From contig MU004181.1 of the NCBI GenBank assembly GCA_010093605.1, positions 186,001-250,000 of the forward strand: a stretch of 64,000 bases of DNA. Direction: 5' to 3'. The position numbers and the translations under genes are program-made. This document shows, in pieces, positions 32,724-42,299 of this stretch. Within the stretch, counting starts at the first letter, position 1, and each line of letters starts with the position of its first letter. Source of the stretch: Lophium mytilinum (taxonomy: Eukaryota > Ascomycota > Dothideomycetes > Mytilinidiales > Mytilinidiaceae). The notes beneath the pieces are model-generated. The model did no database searches and had not been told where the DNA came from. It worked only from the letters and a program-made list of their open reading frames with translations.

Positions 32724-33761
32724 CTACGAGTCGTCTAGGAAGCTGCGGAACGTCTCCATAGAGAAGTTGAGCTTTCCTTCCTCCCTCTTCAGCCCATTCA
32801 GCTGTTCTTTGATAGTCGCGATTGACTGCTCGTGTATGACCCGTTCCCTCGCCTCCAAAGCCTGATTGAACATCTCGTTGATCTCCTTCGTCTTGACTTT
32901 GATTTGATCTGGCGACAGCGGTACAGTAGGGCCCCTGCCAGCAATGAAGTCTCGCCGGACAACTTCTTCATGTCCGGCGAATGCTCCATTTCCATCAGCA
33001 TCGAATTCGATACTAATCCCTCGCTTGCCGTACTTGAGCCTCAGCTTCATGAAGACGGTCAAGAGTGCATCTAGAATGATCGTGTATTTCGTGATGCAGA
33101 TGTTCTCGAAGTTGTTCGGTAGAGAACCTTGCACACTCGGGGTTTCCCAACGAGAGTAGAAAATGAGACGCCGGAGGTTAGGCAGCGTTATCAGATTCTC
33201 GAACATGCGCCCGTAACCGTCTGGATCACCATCATACGCGAACTTCCATATCGAAACTGCCCGAAGCTGGTCACCAAAGTTCCTCCCAATGTTCCGGTCG
33301 AAGGCCATGTTCAGCTCTTCGAGGTACTCGAACTCGACCACGCCGTGCCGGAAGAAGCTGTTGTCGGCGATCGCCTTCATCGGCTTGCTGACGAGGCGGA
33401 GGGCACTAAACGTGCTAATGTGCATACCGTCCCACGAATGGTTCGCAATCATGATTTCATTGCTGCCATCCGAATGGTGGCCACCGGTTCGGTAGAATTG
33501 GATGTTACCACCCGCTCCTAGGGCTATTTCGACCATTTTCGTGACGATTTCCGGTGGGAGGTCCATGAGTTTGAGGGGTTTTTCCTTCTCGATGTCCTTC
33601 ATCTTGATGGGTTTGGAGAATCGTTGGACACGGCGTTGATACCGGTGGATCTGCGAGTCGATAGTAGTACGGTCAACTCTGCCCCGGAGCAGCCGACGGC
33701 GACGCGTTCCCGCGCGTTGTGACGAGCGCTGCTCGCCTGAGTGTGGGTCAACTCGCGTCAT
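32724..33761 (-). CDS. F-box-like protein E (short form)
   Basis: I start it at ATG 33,761 (context GCTACCATGAC). The frame is open further upstream but without ATG. The product is 345 residues, the shortest member, because the acidic linker is missing. A basic head (AGTRRRRLLRGRVDRTT, HRYQRRVQRFSK) runs directly into the F-box-like helix at about 64-81 (LKLMDLPPEIVTKMVEIALG) with AGGNI. Then STFSALRLVSKPMKAIADNS, LPNLRRLIFYSRW, GISIEFDADGNGAFAGHEEV, and the tail RRDFIAGRGPTVPLSPDQI plus a terminal helix. The C of the family tail (LCGK) is replaced. A TATA-like CATAAAAGG lies at 33,875-33,883, about 115 bp upstream. Intact. Confidence 0.85.
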   Translation of the reverse strand: MTRVDPHSGEQRSSQRAGTRRRRLLRGRVDRTTIDSQIHRYQRRVQRFSKPIKMKDIEKEKPLKLMDLPPEIVTKMVEIALGAGGNIQFYRTGGHHSDGSNEIMIANHSWDGMHISTFSALRLVSKPMKAIADNSFFRHGVVEFEYLEELNMAFDRNIGRNFGDQLRAVSIWKFAYDGDPDGYGRMFENLITLPNLRRLIFYSRWETPSVQGSLPNNFENICITKYTIILDALLTVFMKLRLKYGKRGISIEFDADGNGAFAGHEEVVRRDFIAGRGPTVPLSPDQIKVKTKEINEMFNQALEARERVIHEQSIATIKEQLNGLKREEGKLNFSMETFRSFLDDS

Positions 33762-33874
33762 GGTAGCTTTGAAAGTATGGATGAGGTTGAGTGGATGGTG
33801 TGGGTTGGGGTTCGTGGTGCTGGTTGGTTCGTGAAAGAATGGTGTAAGGGAAAAATCTGGCTTGCGAGGCACTG

Positions 33875-33883
33875 CCTTTTATG
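33875..33883 (-). promoter_or_regulatory. TATA-like box of gene E
   Basis: CATAAAAGG on the minus strand, about 115 bp before the chosen ATG, at the spacing seen in B, C and F. Confidence 0.45.
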
Positions 33884-33889
33884 CGTAAT

Positions 33890-34977
33890 TCTTGGAGCAA
33901 AACGTGAATCCCTAGGTCCGGCAGATGAAATATAGTAGGTGAATGATCTCGACGCCCGGATCGCGAGTATATGAACCTAACATTCTCCTCATATCTCCTC
34001 TCAACTATCCGAAGGTTTCTTGTGTGATTTCGCAGATACGCAGCCGTATATGATGAACATATAAGTCAGCTCGGTCCGGGGGTGGAGAGAAGAGGCCGGA
34101 GATTGTAACGATTGTGTCGGCTGGGCGGAGGAGGGTTGTAATGTGGAATAAGGAAGGGGGTTTAGGTAGTTCGCACCGCTAGTAACAACCGGTTGTCTTG
34201 TGCTTTGAGATATGGCGTTCTGGGTTGTACATTGCATTCGACTCTTCGTCGGGCTGCCCGAGGGCCCCAGACGCCGGCAGCACCCGTTCATACTTGCTTT
34301 GAAGATGGCACAATTCAAACAATTTAACCAATGATAAGAAAACATGACCTAATCTCAATCCGAGTGCCGCGAGGCCGGTTGGGGGAACGCAGATAGAAGC
34401 TTCTTATTTGCCTTGTATCCCGACTTTTATCAAGCATGCAGAGGAGCTCAAACGACGCTATCATGGGATTCAACTTCACAAAACTCATCACGAGCTTTGA
34501 AGACACGTGTCATATTGACCTGTCACGGTCGGGATATAGCTAATCTCTGGTGTCAAGCTCCAGTTATGAGGGTGGAGGGTTAGCAACAAATCTGCGTTTT
34601 TAAACGATATACAATGGACCCTAATCGGCATCATAAAGCATTCAAATTGATACCGATGTTACTCCTACTCAATCAGACATGCAGGTGGGATATGAAATGG
34701 TATATTCCGAACAGCCATCTGGCCTAAAGCTCGAGTTTCTTCATGCTGTGTTTTTACCACATCTGCATTTTTACAGTGAGTCGAGGAACGTCTTAAGGTG
34801 CTTTCAGGCATGCAGGGTTCAATCCATATTATTCAACTCAATCGCGTTCCACTCGTACGACACGCTGACGTGACTTGTATTCTCTATCCAGCCGGGAAAC
34901 CTCCCGAATCTACCCACGCCGCTTCCCTCTCTTCCCCATCTCCTGAATCACTCCCACTTCTCCTTCCCCACAGGCCG
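33890..34977. other. Spacer between F and E
   Basis: No supportable gene. At 34,888-34,912 the sequence cagccgggaaacctcccgaat closely resembles the promoter element cagctggaaaacctcccgaac upstream of gene C (27,191-27,211), although here it lies at the 3' end of F. This suggests a leftover of a duplicated promoter. Confidence 0.35.
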
Positions 34978-36567
34978 CTATTCAGGCTGGGCCAAGAACG
35001 CCCGGATGTCCGCGTTCTTCTCATTGTGCATATCGATCAATAAATCATTGATCTCAACAGTCTCCTCTAGGTCTCTTCGCTCTTCGGCCACAATCATCTG
35101 CTTGAACTCTTCGTTCAGCACCCACGCCGCTTGCTCGATATCGTGAGCAGAAAGCGGCTCAAATGATATATGACCGAGCAAATGGGCGCGTCGGACTTTC
35201 TCCTCGTAGTTGTCCCACGTGCCTTCGCAATTCGCCTCGAACTTAATCTCAACATTGCGCTTACCATGCTTGCGGCGAGCATGCGTGAAAGACTGATGCA
35301 TTGTGAGCACTATCTGCTCAATGTACGTCCGGCAATCCTTTTCAAACTGGTCAACTTCGTTGGCCTCGGTGAAGTCCACATGAGGCGGTGTGAAAAGTAT
35401 TCGTTTCAAGTTCGGCAAGGTCTTCATGATCTCATCAAGTGTCTTTGAGTCCCCTTCGACGCTGCAGATGTAGACCGCCCGAATCTCGGCGCGGGTCGCC
35501 TCGCACATGTCGTTGATTACGATGTTGAACATGTCTAGATCTTCGAAGACGAGGATAGTTTTGAGGAACACGCTCTTGTCTGCAATGTCGCGGAGGTGCT
35601 TGTTGGTGAGGCGGAGCGCCATGAAGGCGCTGATGCACGAGTTGCCTTTGGAGTGCTCGGCGCTCATGCATTCACGTGGCTCCGTCGGGTGGTCATTGTT
35701 GTTGGAAAAGAACACCATCCGGCCGCCAGCGCCCACGGCGTGTTCTGCGATCTTTGCGAGCAGCTCGTTGGGTAGGTCGAGCAGCTCTGTGGGCTTCTTC
35801 GGCTCTGCCGTAGATGAATCCAGCTTAGTGGTCGGCGTAGTAGCTCCTTTGTCTTCTTCAACATCCATCAGTGTATCGCCGTCGAGCGAATCGATCAAGG
35901 TAGCGTCAGGATCGTCCTCGGCGTCCATGTCAACGTCCTCGCCAGACGTCTCTTCATCTCCAGATTCGTGGCCTTGGAGCTGCTTGTCTTCTTCCTCTTC
36001 TTCATCTACTGCTTCTTCAACTTCCTCCTTCTCTGCTTCCTCCTCTTCTTCTTCTTCTTCCTCTTCCTCATCCTCATCTTCATCCGTTAAATTCTCCAAA
36101 TCCTCCCCGTTCGCCGCACGAAAACCGAACTTCCTCGCCTCAATGATAGCACCCGCCGTAAGCTTAGCGATACCCCTCGCGATCCTCGCATCAAAGTGCA
36201 GCTCAGTCTCCGAGTTCTCAGGATCACGATGCTGTCGAGCCCTCGCAGCCTCCGCCATCAAACGGCCGAACATTCCGGGATACTCGATACGTGGGGTGGC
36301 CTGGCAAGGGCGTGCTTGCGCAATCTCCATGCCCTCCATGGCGTCAGCGATCGTATCTTCGACTAACTCTTGAGCTTTCGAAGTAGCCTCAGCGGCCTCG
36401 CGGCGAAGATGCTTCTTCTCGCGGTACCGACGGCGCTGGTTGCGACGCTTACGGCGGATTGTAGCGGCGGACGTTCCTTGGCCGAGTCCGCCGATTGGGG
36501 TGCGGGCGATTGACGGATGATGAGATTTGGCTTTCTTCGCCGTTCGGGCGCGTGGGTTGAGGGACAT
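34978..36567 (-). CDS. F-box-like protein F (long form, poly-acidic)
   Basis: A single-exon frame of 529 codons from ATG 36,567. The head is basic (residues 36-56: TIRRKRRNQRRRYREKKHLR), likely nuclear. Residues 70-155 include GMFGRLMAEAARARQHRDPE. A long Glu/Asp run spans about 162-195 and is encoded largely by GAA/GAG repeats. The F-box-like helix is at 260-278 (ELLDLPNELLAKIAEHAVGA) with GGRMV. Then SAFMALRLTNKHLRDIADKS, LPNLKRILF, IKFEANCEGTWDNYEEKVRR, and the tail AHLLGHISFEPLSAHDIEQA. Largest family member. TATATAAG lies at 36,693-36,700, about 130 bp upstream. Intact. Confidence 0.85.
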   Translation of the reverse strand: MSLNPRARTAKKAKSHHPSIARTPIGGLGQGTSAATIRRKRRNQRRRYREKKHLRREAAEATSKAQELVEDTIADAMEGMEIAQARPCQATPRIEYPGMFGRLMAEAARARQHRDPENSETELHFDARIARGIAKLTAGAIIEARKFGFRAANGEDLENLTDEDEDEEEEEEEEEEEAEKEEVEEAVDEEEEEDKQLQGHESGDEETSGEDVDMDAEDDPDATLIDSLDGDTLMDVEEDKGATTPTTKLDSSTAEPKKPTELLDLPNELLAKIAEHAVGAGGRMVFFSNNNDHPTEPRECMSAEHSKGNSCISAFMALRLTNKHLRDIADKSVFLKTILVFEDLDMFNIVINDMCEATRAEIRAVYICSVEGDSKTLDEIMKTLPNLKRILFTPPHVDFTEANEVDQFEKDCRTYIEQIVLTMHQSFTHARRKHGKRNVEIKFEANCEGTWDNYEEKVRRAHLLGHISFEPLSAHDIEQAAWVLNEEFKQMIVAEERRDLEETVEINDLLIDMHNEKNADIRAFLAQPE

Positions 36568-36692
36568 TGTGGGTGTTTCGGAGAGAGACTGCTGAAGGAG
36601 AAATCGACAGGGGCTCTGGTGGTTGGGGATGACTGTGGTGTGGGGGATGCCGACGGTCGATGTAGAGAATGTGGGGCCCGAGAGAGGGGGGT

Positions 36693-36700
36693 CTTATATA
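36693..36700 (-). promoter_or_regulatory. TATA box of gene F
   Basis: TATATAAG on the minus strand, about 130 bp before F's ATG; the flank AGACCC resembles B's AGACTC. Confidence 0.55.
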
Positions 36701-36778
36701 CCCCAGGGTGGAAATGATGGTTTAGTGAAAGAGCAACACATGTGACAGATATGGAGACGTGAATGATATGTGACTTAC

Positions 36779-37100
36779 ACTTCCTCCGCCTCAACTTGAC
36801 GAGATGGGGGTCATTCACAGCCCCAACGTCGAGGTGAATGCACCTGTCCCAACATTGTTCATCCATAACATCCCCTCTTTGTAACTCAATGATTATCTCG
36901 GCTACTAGCGTGGCTATCGCGAGACCTTCAATCTTTCTAATGCGAGTCCTGCCCTTGTACTCGCTGATCTGCCTTCTCGCGTCTTTCCAGATTTTCAGAC
37001 CCTGATCATCGAGCTCCTCATGGGCCACATCCAGCCTCACATCAAGCATGACCGCTGCCGCCGCTTTCCAAGGGAAATTGACTGCATAGACTTTCGCTCC
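36779..37100 (-). pseudogene. Coding remnant, family unknown
   Basis: A minus-strand frame reads AVNFPWKAAAAVMLDVRLDV, then IWKDARRQISEYKGRTRIRK, then AIATLVAEIIIELQRG, ending at a GTAAGT donor (36,773-36,778). It looks like a real alpha-helical exon, but the presumed next exon falls inside the promoter of F, and frames upstream (to about 37,480) are broken. I do not recognise the family. Probably the 3' part of a displaced exon set. Confidence 0.35.
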
Positions 37101-38029
37101 TCGCGATTTTCAACATTGTTTGCAGAAGCCTCTCCGCCTTCGCATTCCAGCGCCGGTTCGACACCACCTACGTCTTATCCGCCTGCTTTGCTAACCTTGA
37201 TATGCTGGTCGAGCAACTCCATGCCAGCTCGCATTGCGACACTGGGAAGGCCGCACCGATAGCCTGTCAAGGCTGTGGCAGCGAACCGAAGCTTCCTGGG
37301 TGATGCTCGATACCCAAGATCATGAGCGGATCGTTGGGGTAGAGGTTCATTGTAACCAACGTCCTGAGTTCCTTCCAAAGAGACACGTCCTGGTTGGGCA
37401 ATGCATCTTCATTCCCTTGTTGAATGCGCGCGCTCCTACCCCTGCGTCAGAGCGCTGGTGTTTGTGCGACATACATTGCTCCTGACAGTTGTTGTCACCA
37501 CGATACTAGGCTCCCATGCGGTGGGGTTGGCGGTACATATCCCGCTATTGACCAACGCCCCGTTTACACAGCTCTCGACTTGAATTTGGACGGTATCGAT
37601 ACCGAACGTGGCTCCCCTGGGACGATCTCTGATTCTTGTATATACTTACGTTTTGGGGAGACGAATACTAAGCTCCGCAACGCAGACGGTGCCTCGCGTG
37701 GACCAAGGCTGGTACTGGGAGCGGTTGCTAGAAAGGTGGTTGGAAACATGAAGGAGGCTCGGGGAGAGGGAAGCACGGGAGAGGCACGTGAAAGTCGTGT
37801 ATGAGGCGAATCCTGAACAGATCTGTGAGTATCATGAGACGTTAGTTGCCGGATCTTTTAGGTAGAGAGGAGTACTTGCCTGTCTCCAGCAACCCAAAAA
37901 ATGAAAAAAAAGAGGCTCCCTCCACCGCCGGACAGCCAGTGGCGCTATTCCACGATGGCAGCATCACCCGTAGACCATAAAAGACGGCTGAGAAGGATGA
38001 GCTCATGCTATTGGAGAATAGTGCCCTGG

Positions 38030-38430
38030 CGTGGAGTTTATGTGAGCGACGACCCGAAGATGATGCTGAAGACCACAATGCCAGCGATGGTGGCAAGTAT
38101 GATAGTGGCTCTCGGCTTCGGATAATACTCGCAAGTCTGGCGGGATATCTGCTGGGGCTTCCCCGTTGTCAATGCTGGTAGGTCGACTCCAGCTTCTTCG
38201 CATTCGCGTGGAGTTCTTCTGCAAGCGGCTAGATAAGGCTTCGATATTGTCAGTAGGTCGGTCTTGTATCTACGATTGGAATGAGGTTGTTGGTAGAGGA
38301 GGGGAGGACGCCGACGTGTGGCGAGTTGCGGAAGCGGTTCGAGGTAGATTTTGGAACGCGGAGGAGCATGTGGGGAGGCTATCTTTGAGGAAGTTAGAAG
38401 AGCAAGGAAAGTCTTTGCAGATAGAAGACT
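38030..38430 (-). pseudogene. Coding remnant with one membrane segment
   Basis: Minus-strand frames change within this stretch. One contains SRLQKNSTRMRRSWSRPT and DIPPDLRVL; another then reads PRATIILATIAGIVVFSIIF, a clear single transmembrane helix. The combination of a hydrophilic N part, proline-rich junction and membrane helix suggests a broken small membrane protein. Family unknown. Confidence 0.3.
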
Positions 38431-38743
38431 AGGTGCTGCAGCAGGCGCGAGTTGGGGGTGTGAGGGGATGATATCGGCCTGAGTTCTTGGGGTCTCTTTG
38501 GAGAATGTTTACGCTGCTGCGAGTCAGCTGTGTCCTTGGAGGGGAATAAGGCAAGTCATACTGTCATTTCACAGTCAAGTCTGAAGTAGCCAGTGTTTCT
38601 TGGAGCTTCAGGCGTCAGGCCTCAGGCATTCGATGAGAAGTACAGTGCGATACGTGAACTTGAACTTTGTATATGATTACTCGGTATTCCGTCTTCCGCA
38701 ATAACCCACTGCTGCATCCATCTCCCAGAGAAAACATGCATAC

Positions 38744-39537
38744 CTACCTTAGCGTCTGCCGACACAAAGCCACGAGCCCGCTGCGACCCCCGCCTCCTCT
38801 TCCTCCCTTGTCAGCCGCCTCCTTCCTCGCCTTGTTCTTCGGTCTCGGTTGGTCGTCGACGAGCAGCGTATCGAGTGGGAGACTATCGGGTAGGATGAAG
38901 TGCCGGACTCGTCTTCGAAGATCTGCAAAGCCGAGCACATCTAGAGCGACATCAGTGAGACGAATTGAGTAGAGGCATACAAGAATAAGTACCGTTGGAA
39001 GGCGTAGCCCGCACCACCATCTCCTCCATCCCACCCCACGCGATGGCCATCGGCGGAAGATGCAGTATGTCCAACTGTGAAAAGGTGTCCAGTTCGCCAA
39101 GATCCTGCAGCGAGTTGGGAGTCGGGGAGTAGAAGTCCAGACCGGGAAGGCGTAGAGACTTCTTGTGGTGGCTCCCGATGCGACACAGATGGTGGACATC
39201 GATGTCTTCCTCCGTATAAGGAACATGGATATCGAGTTCCTCTAAGTATTTGCATCCCTGAACCAAGTTCTCATAGTTGTCCATGCCGGCAAAGAAGCCC
39301 TTTAAGCTGAGGGTGATGATTTCGGAGGACGACTGCGGAACATTGCAGGCCGTGTTGTCACATTCTTTCAGACTGAACAAGCCGAAGCCAGCAAAGTGGC
39401 GGAGGCACGGGCTTGACGCCCTGAAGAACGTTAGTAATGCTTCGACGTGTTGAGGTGCGCACATGAGCACTCACCATGTCGGCCTCCAAAGGCTTAGGAA
39501 CCTTCGCTTTGGGAACCCCAGGCGGGGAAAGAACGCA
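38744..39537 (-). CDS. LRR/F-box-type protein, three-exon C-terminal part
   Basis: I see three exons: 39,475-39,537 (start uncertain), 38,993-39,420 and 38,744-38,940. Introns are 39,421-39,474 (GTGAGT donor, TACTAAC branch point, TTCAG acceptor) and 38,941-38,992 (GTACTT donor, CTAG acceptor); both joins keep the frame (RPTW to ASSPCLRHF, and PSN to DVLGF). The protein has leucine-rich repeat-like strands: [51 protein letters not shown], then [20 protein letters not shown], and a basic, Gly-rich end. Fungal F-box proteins often have this tail. No F-box is seen upstream: the sequence there is a CCR4 piece. Probably the 3' part of a gene, or a chimera. Confidence 0.5.
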
Positions 39538-39671
39538 TCATCTGGGTTGGTTAGCAGAGGAGCGGTGGAACTGGGCCGAGTGGGGTATGATGCTGCTCAC
39601 GTACCTGTCGTCGGCCTCCGAGTCCTCGTGGTAGGTTGACTTGTAGTCCATCTCAGGCCGCGGTGGAGGTG

Positions 39672-40075
39672 AGTTGAAATCGCCGCACATGATCAGCGGG
39701 ACTTGAGAACCACTGGAATATTCCATCGATGGGGCGGGCTCTTGGGGGGTTTCTTCTGGATCATCTTCGCCGTCTTCGTTGGTGAACCTGTATAACACCT
39801 TGTCTGTGCACGCCGGCCATTTCGCATACTTTTCAGCGAGCTTCGTGATTTGCTCCATAAGAATTGCAACCTGGACTACTTTGACGTTTACGAAAACTTC
39901 GTTCCAGAAAATGTGTGCGTTACTGAAGATCGAACGTGGTTCCAGTCGCGCGGTTTTCCAGGAATATTATGACGGCGATGTCATCTCGAGGCATTACCCG
40001 GTTGAAAACGTCATGCTCACGCTTCATGTCTGGTCAGTTGATGGCAGTATTGGCGAAATCAACAAGACGATCAAA
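39672..40075 (-). pseudogene. CCR4-type deadenylase fragment, copy b
   Basis: The minus strand continues the CCR4 catalytic domain from where copy a (6.3-6.6 kb) overlaps it: RLVDFANTAIN, a stop, PDMKREHDVFNRVMPRDDIA, VIIFLENRATGT, a frame change, NAHIFWNEVFVNVKVVQVAI, LMEQITKLAEKYAKWPACTD, and PLIMCGDFNS. The last is the catalytic D-x-N motif of the exonuclease/endonuclease/phosphatase fold. After GDFNS the frame leaves the family (PPPRPEMDYKSTYHED) and reaches a GTACGTGAG donor. The first CCR4 exon here abuts an acceptor (GCTAACTCGGGAAGACAG, about 40,081-40,098). At least two lesions. Together copies a and b cover much of the catalytic domain, but they are separate, overlapping copies. Confidence 0.82.
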
Positions 40076-40103
40076 CGTGCTCCAGTCGCGCTGTCTTCCC
40101 GAG

Positions 40104-40607
40104 TTAGCCTTCGCTCTTCCACTGTGCATCATCAAGAATGAACGTACCTTTCCTCGGCACACCAATGGCGCGCTTCTGGTCGATGACGGCGATGCCTTTA
40201 GCGCCGACTTCAGCCATGGCCTGGGCCATGTTAAAGCCGAGTCCGCGAGCCTCACTGGTTTTCTGTCAGTGGAAACTCAACAAGTGAAGAGCGTGGAAGA
40301 CTACTCACCCAGTGACCACGACGATCTTGTCGACGAGGTGAGGGTCGAATCCCCTTGTGCCAGCAGCAGTGTCGATGAACTTAATGTAAACGTCTCCTGG
40401 GCTTGACACCGGATCGACGCCGACATGCGCCACGTCGCCGTACATCTCTCTGCACTCCTCTCCGATTTCGTCGATAAGCTCGCGCTTCCAGTTCGGTCCC
40501 TCTCTATCAGCTTGTTAGCGTCTGTGTCAAATAACTAACAGGTATACCTACTTCTCAAGCTCAGTCTGGTTGTACATCTCCTTGATCACGAGGCATTGGC
40601 TCGCCAT
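40104..40607 (-). CDS. Chimeric gene: RBM39 UHM piece fused to short-chain dehydrogenase piece
   Basis: ATG 40,607 (context CCAATGG). Exon 1 is 40,552-40,607 (MASQCLVIKEMYNQTELE) and exon 2 is 40,309-40,503 (EGPNWKRELIDEIGEECREM, VAHVGVDP, GDVYIKF). These are the U2AF-homology motif of RBM39/Rsd1. Exon 2 then runs, without stop, through AGTRGFDPHLVDKIVVVTG into exon 3 (EARGLGFNMAQAMAEVGAKG, AVIDQKR), the Rossmann start of a short-chain dehydrogenase with its glycine motif. Introns 40,504-40,551 (GTAGGT, GCTAAC, TAG) and 40,255-40,308 (GTGAGT, CAG) keep the frame; stop TAA is at 40,104-40,106. Alternatively a GTACGT donor at 40,147 would splice toward the CCR4 piece. The open frame of about 134 residues holds only partial domains, so enzymatic activity is unlikely. 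Confidence 0.6.
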
Positions 40608-41099
40608 TGGAGCTGGGACCCGAGTGGCCGGTCGACAGTTGACTTGTGGTGGCTTGCGTTCGTTATTGGCGGGCTGGGGATCATCGGCCCCCGCAAAAGA
40701 AACAAACTTTGACGCGCATACCTGGGAGGGAAAAGCTATACGAAGTCAGTGAGGATGAGGTGAGGATGAGGTGAAGACGTACTGAGGAAGGAGTGATGTA
40801 GGAGAGACGGAGGTTGGAGGGGCGGAGCTGGCTTTTGTAGTGTGCGGCCAGCTCGCTTACGTGAAGTCCCGTGAGGCCCACTTTACTCGGCAAGGCGCTT
40901 TGCCGAGCTCTAGGCCGCTCGCGCCGGTAGCGATAAGGGCTCGGCATGGGTTCTAGCCGTTGTGCGGTCAGTATGGTGTGGCTACAGTTTTCCTGGCCTT
41001 TTGGTGAGCATTTCTTATCATCGCCATCTAGTCGTATAGAGCGAGCATGAAGCATTCGGTATGCAAAAGCCATGTCATTCTCCAGGCCTTGGTAAGGTC

Positions 41100-41705
41100 T
41101 GGCCTTTCGATGTTATTGTATCTAGTTCCTCCTAGCTTTTAACGTCTAGAGAGTTATAGATGCTGGATAAGTTCTCGTCTAACAGCAACTCCTACTCAAA
41201 CTAGTATATAGTGGGGTGTTCGGCGAGGCAGATCGCACCGATAAACTAGATGTTGGCTGCTTGAGCATTCCAGAGAACGTAGTGCTTTGCTCCTTCTGCA
41301 GAGATTTTCACAGTAGCGGCAAACTTCAAGCTCATTTTTCCGGTACATTGTGTGTTTTAACTAGAAGAGCATGTTGGTTCCTAGTTTGAGAAAGCTAAAT
41401 ACTTGATCTATCTACCCTCTCCGAGCAGAACATGACTGACATGCTGTCCCGCTTGTGCATTTTCGCTGGAAGACAACTCGGAGCAATTCCGCCGTGACAT
41501 CAAGGAAAACGGGACAAAGACAGCTTGACGGAGAGAGATGCAGTCAACTCTACACCCACCACTAGCTAAACTCCCGGGCGTGGTCCCAACCTGTGGTCTG
41601 CATCCACGGGAGCATCAACTACTAACTCCCTCGTCCGAGCACACGTCCCGCACCGCTCCATCAACTTCACCCAGGCTCAACACTCTACTCGCGCTCCATC
41701 ACCCT
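41100..41705. other. No supportable gene
   Basis: Nothing coding seen on either strand; short frames only. Confidence 0.4.
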
Positions 41706-42293
41706 CTAATCGAAGACAAGCTCAGAGGGTAGATACTGCTCGAAGTCATCTAGGCAAAGAACGGAAGATTCGGCGCCGCAGCACTGCGGGTGGTACTTGG
41801 ATGCGTCGGTAAGTGCAAGACGGAACACTTGCTCGAGACACGCGCCGCACATCGAGTGCTCGCCGCAACCAGTCTCCCGGAGAGGCGTGTCTTCTACCTT
41901 GTCTGTCCTGGCGACTCCGCACGCAACCCCGGACCGATCCATCATGCTGGAGGCAGTGTGTTGCTGAGTTCTTCACTGTGGTGAAGACATGGTGGTGGAA
42001 CGATAAGGTTAATGGCAGTCGGGGTGGTACCGGTTATGTCCTTCACCTCACCCGCTTTCAGCATTCCGTGTTCTGGGGAGGGTGGCTGTGCGGAGTGAGT
42101 TGCGGTTTCGGGCCTTGGGTGAGGAACTCGAAAGACTGGTGAGGATCTCCCTTGCACATTCGTCGAAGTTCTGCTTGCTGAACTGAGGCTTCTCCTCCAT
42201 ACGTCGTTCAAGTTCGTCCTTGTTCCGCACAGACTTTGTGGCGTGCGTGCGACTCCCGATGAGCTTCCTCCGACGTGCAATCCGACTCTTCAT
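41706..42293 (-). pseudogene. RBR-type E3 ligase fragment (first RING)
   Basis: From ATG 41,945 the minus strand reads VARTDKVEDTPLRETGCGEH, SMCGACLEQVFRLALTD, ASKYHPQCC, and LDDFEQYLPSELV. This is the pattern of RING1 of fungal RING-between-RING ubiquitin ligases (CGH..C..CL..LF..A..D.S.FPPrCC). Upstream, 42,293-42,048 gives a charged frame (KNDELERR-type helices) that may belong to the same gene. The first RING cysteine pair is incomplete, and IBR and RING2 are missing since the frame ends at 41,706. Ubiquitin transfer by RBR enzymes needs the RING2 cysteine, so this piece cannot be active. Confidence 0.55.
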
Positions 42294-42299
42294 CTTTGC

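Noticed and set aside
33762-33872. Upstream extension of gene E
   Set aside because: The extra 37 codons begin with GTG; ATG 33,761 has a good context and the right distance to a TATA-like box.
35507-36373. 288-codon plus-strand frame
   Set aside because: It is the antisense of the acidic run of gene F; the Ser/Ala/Thr-rich product is an artefact.
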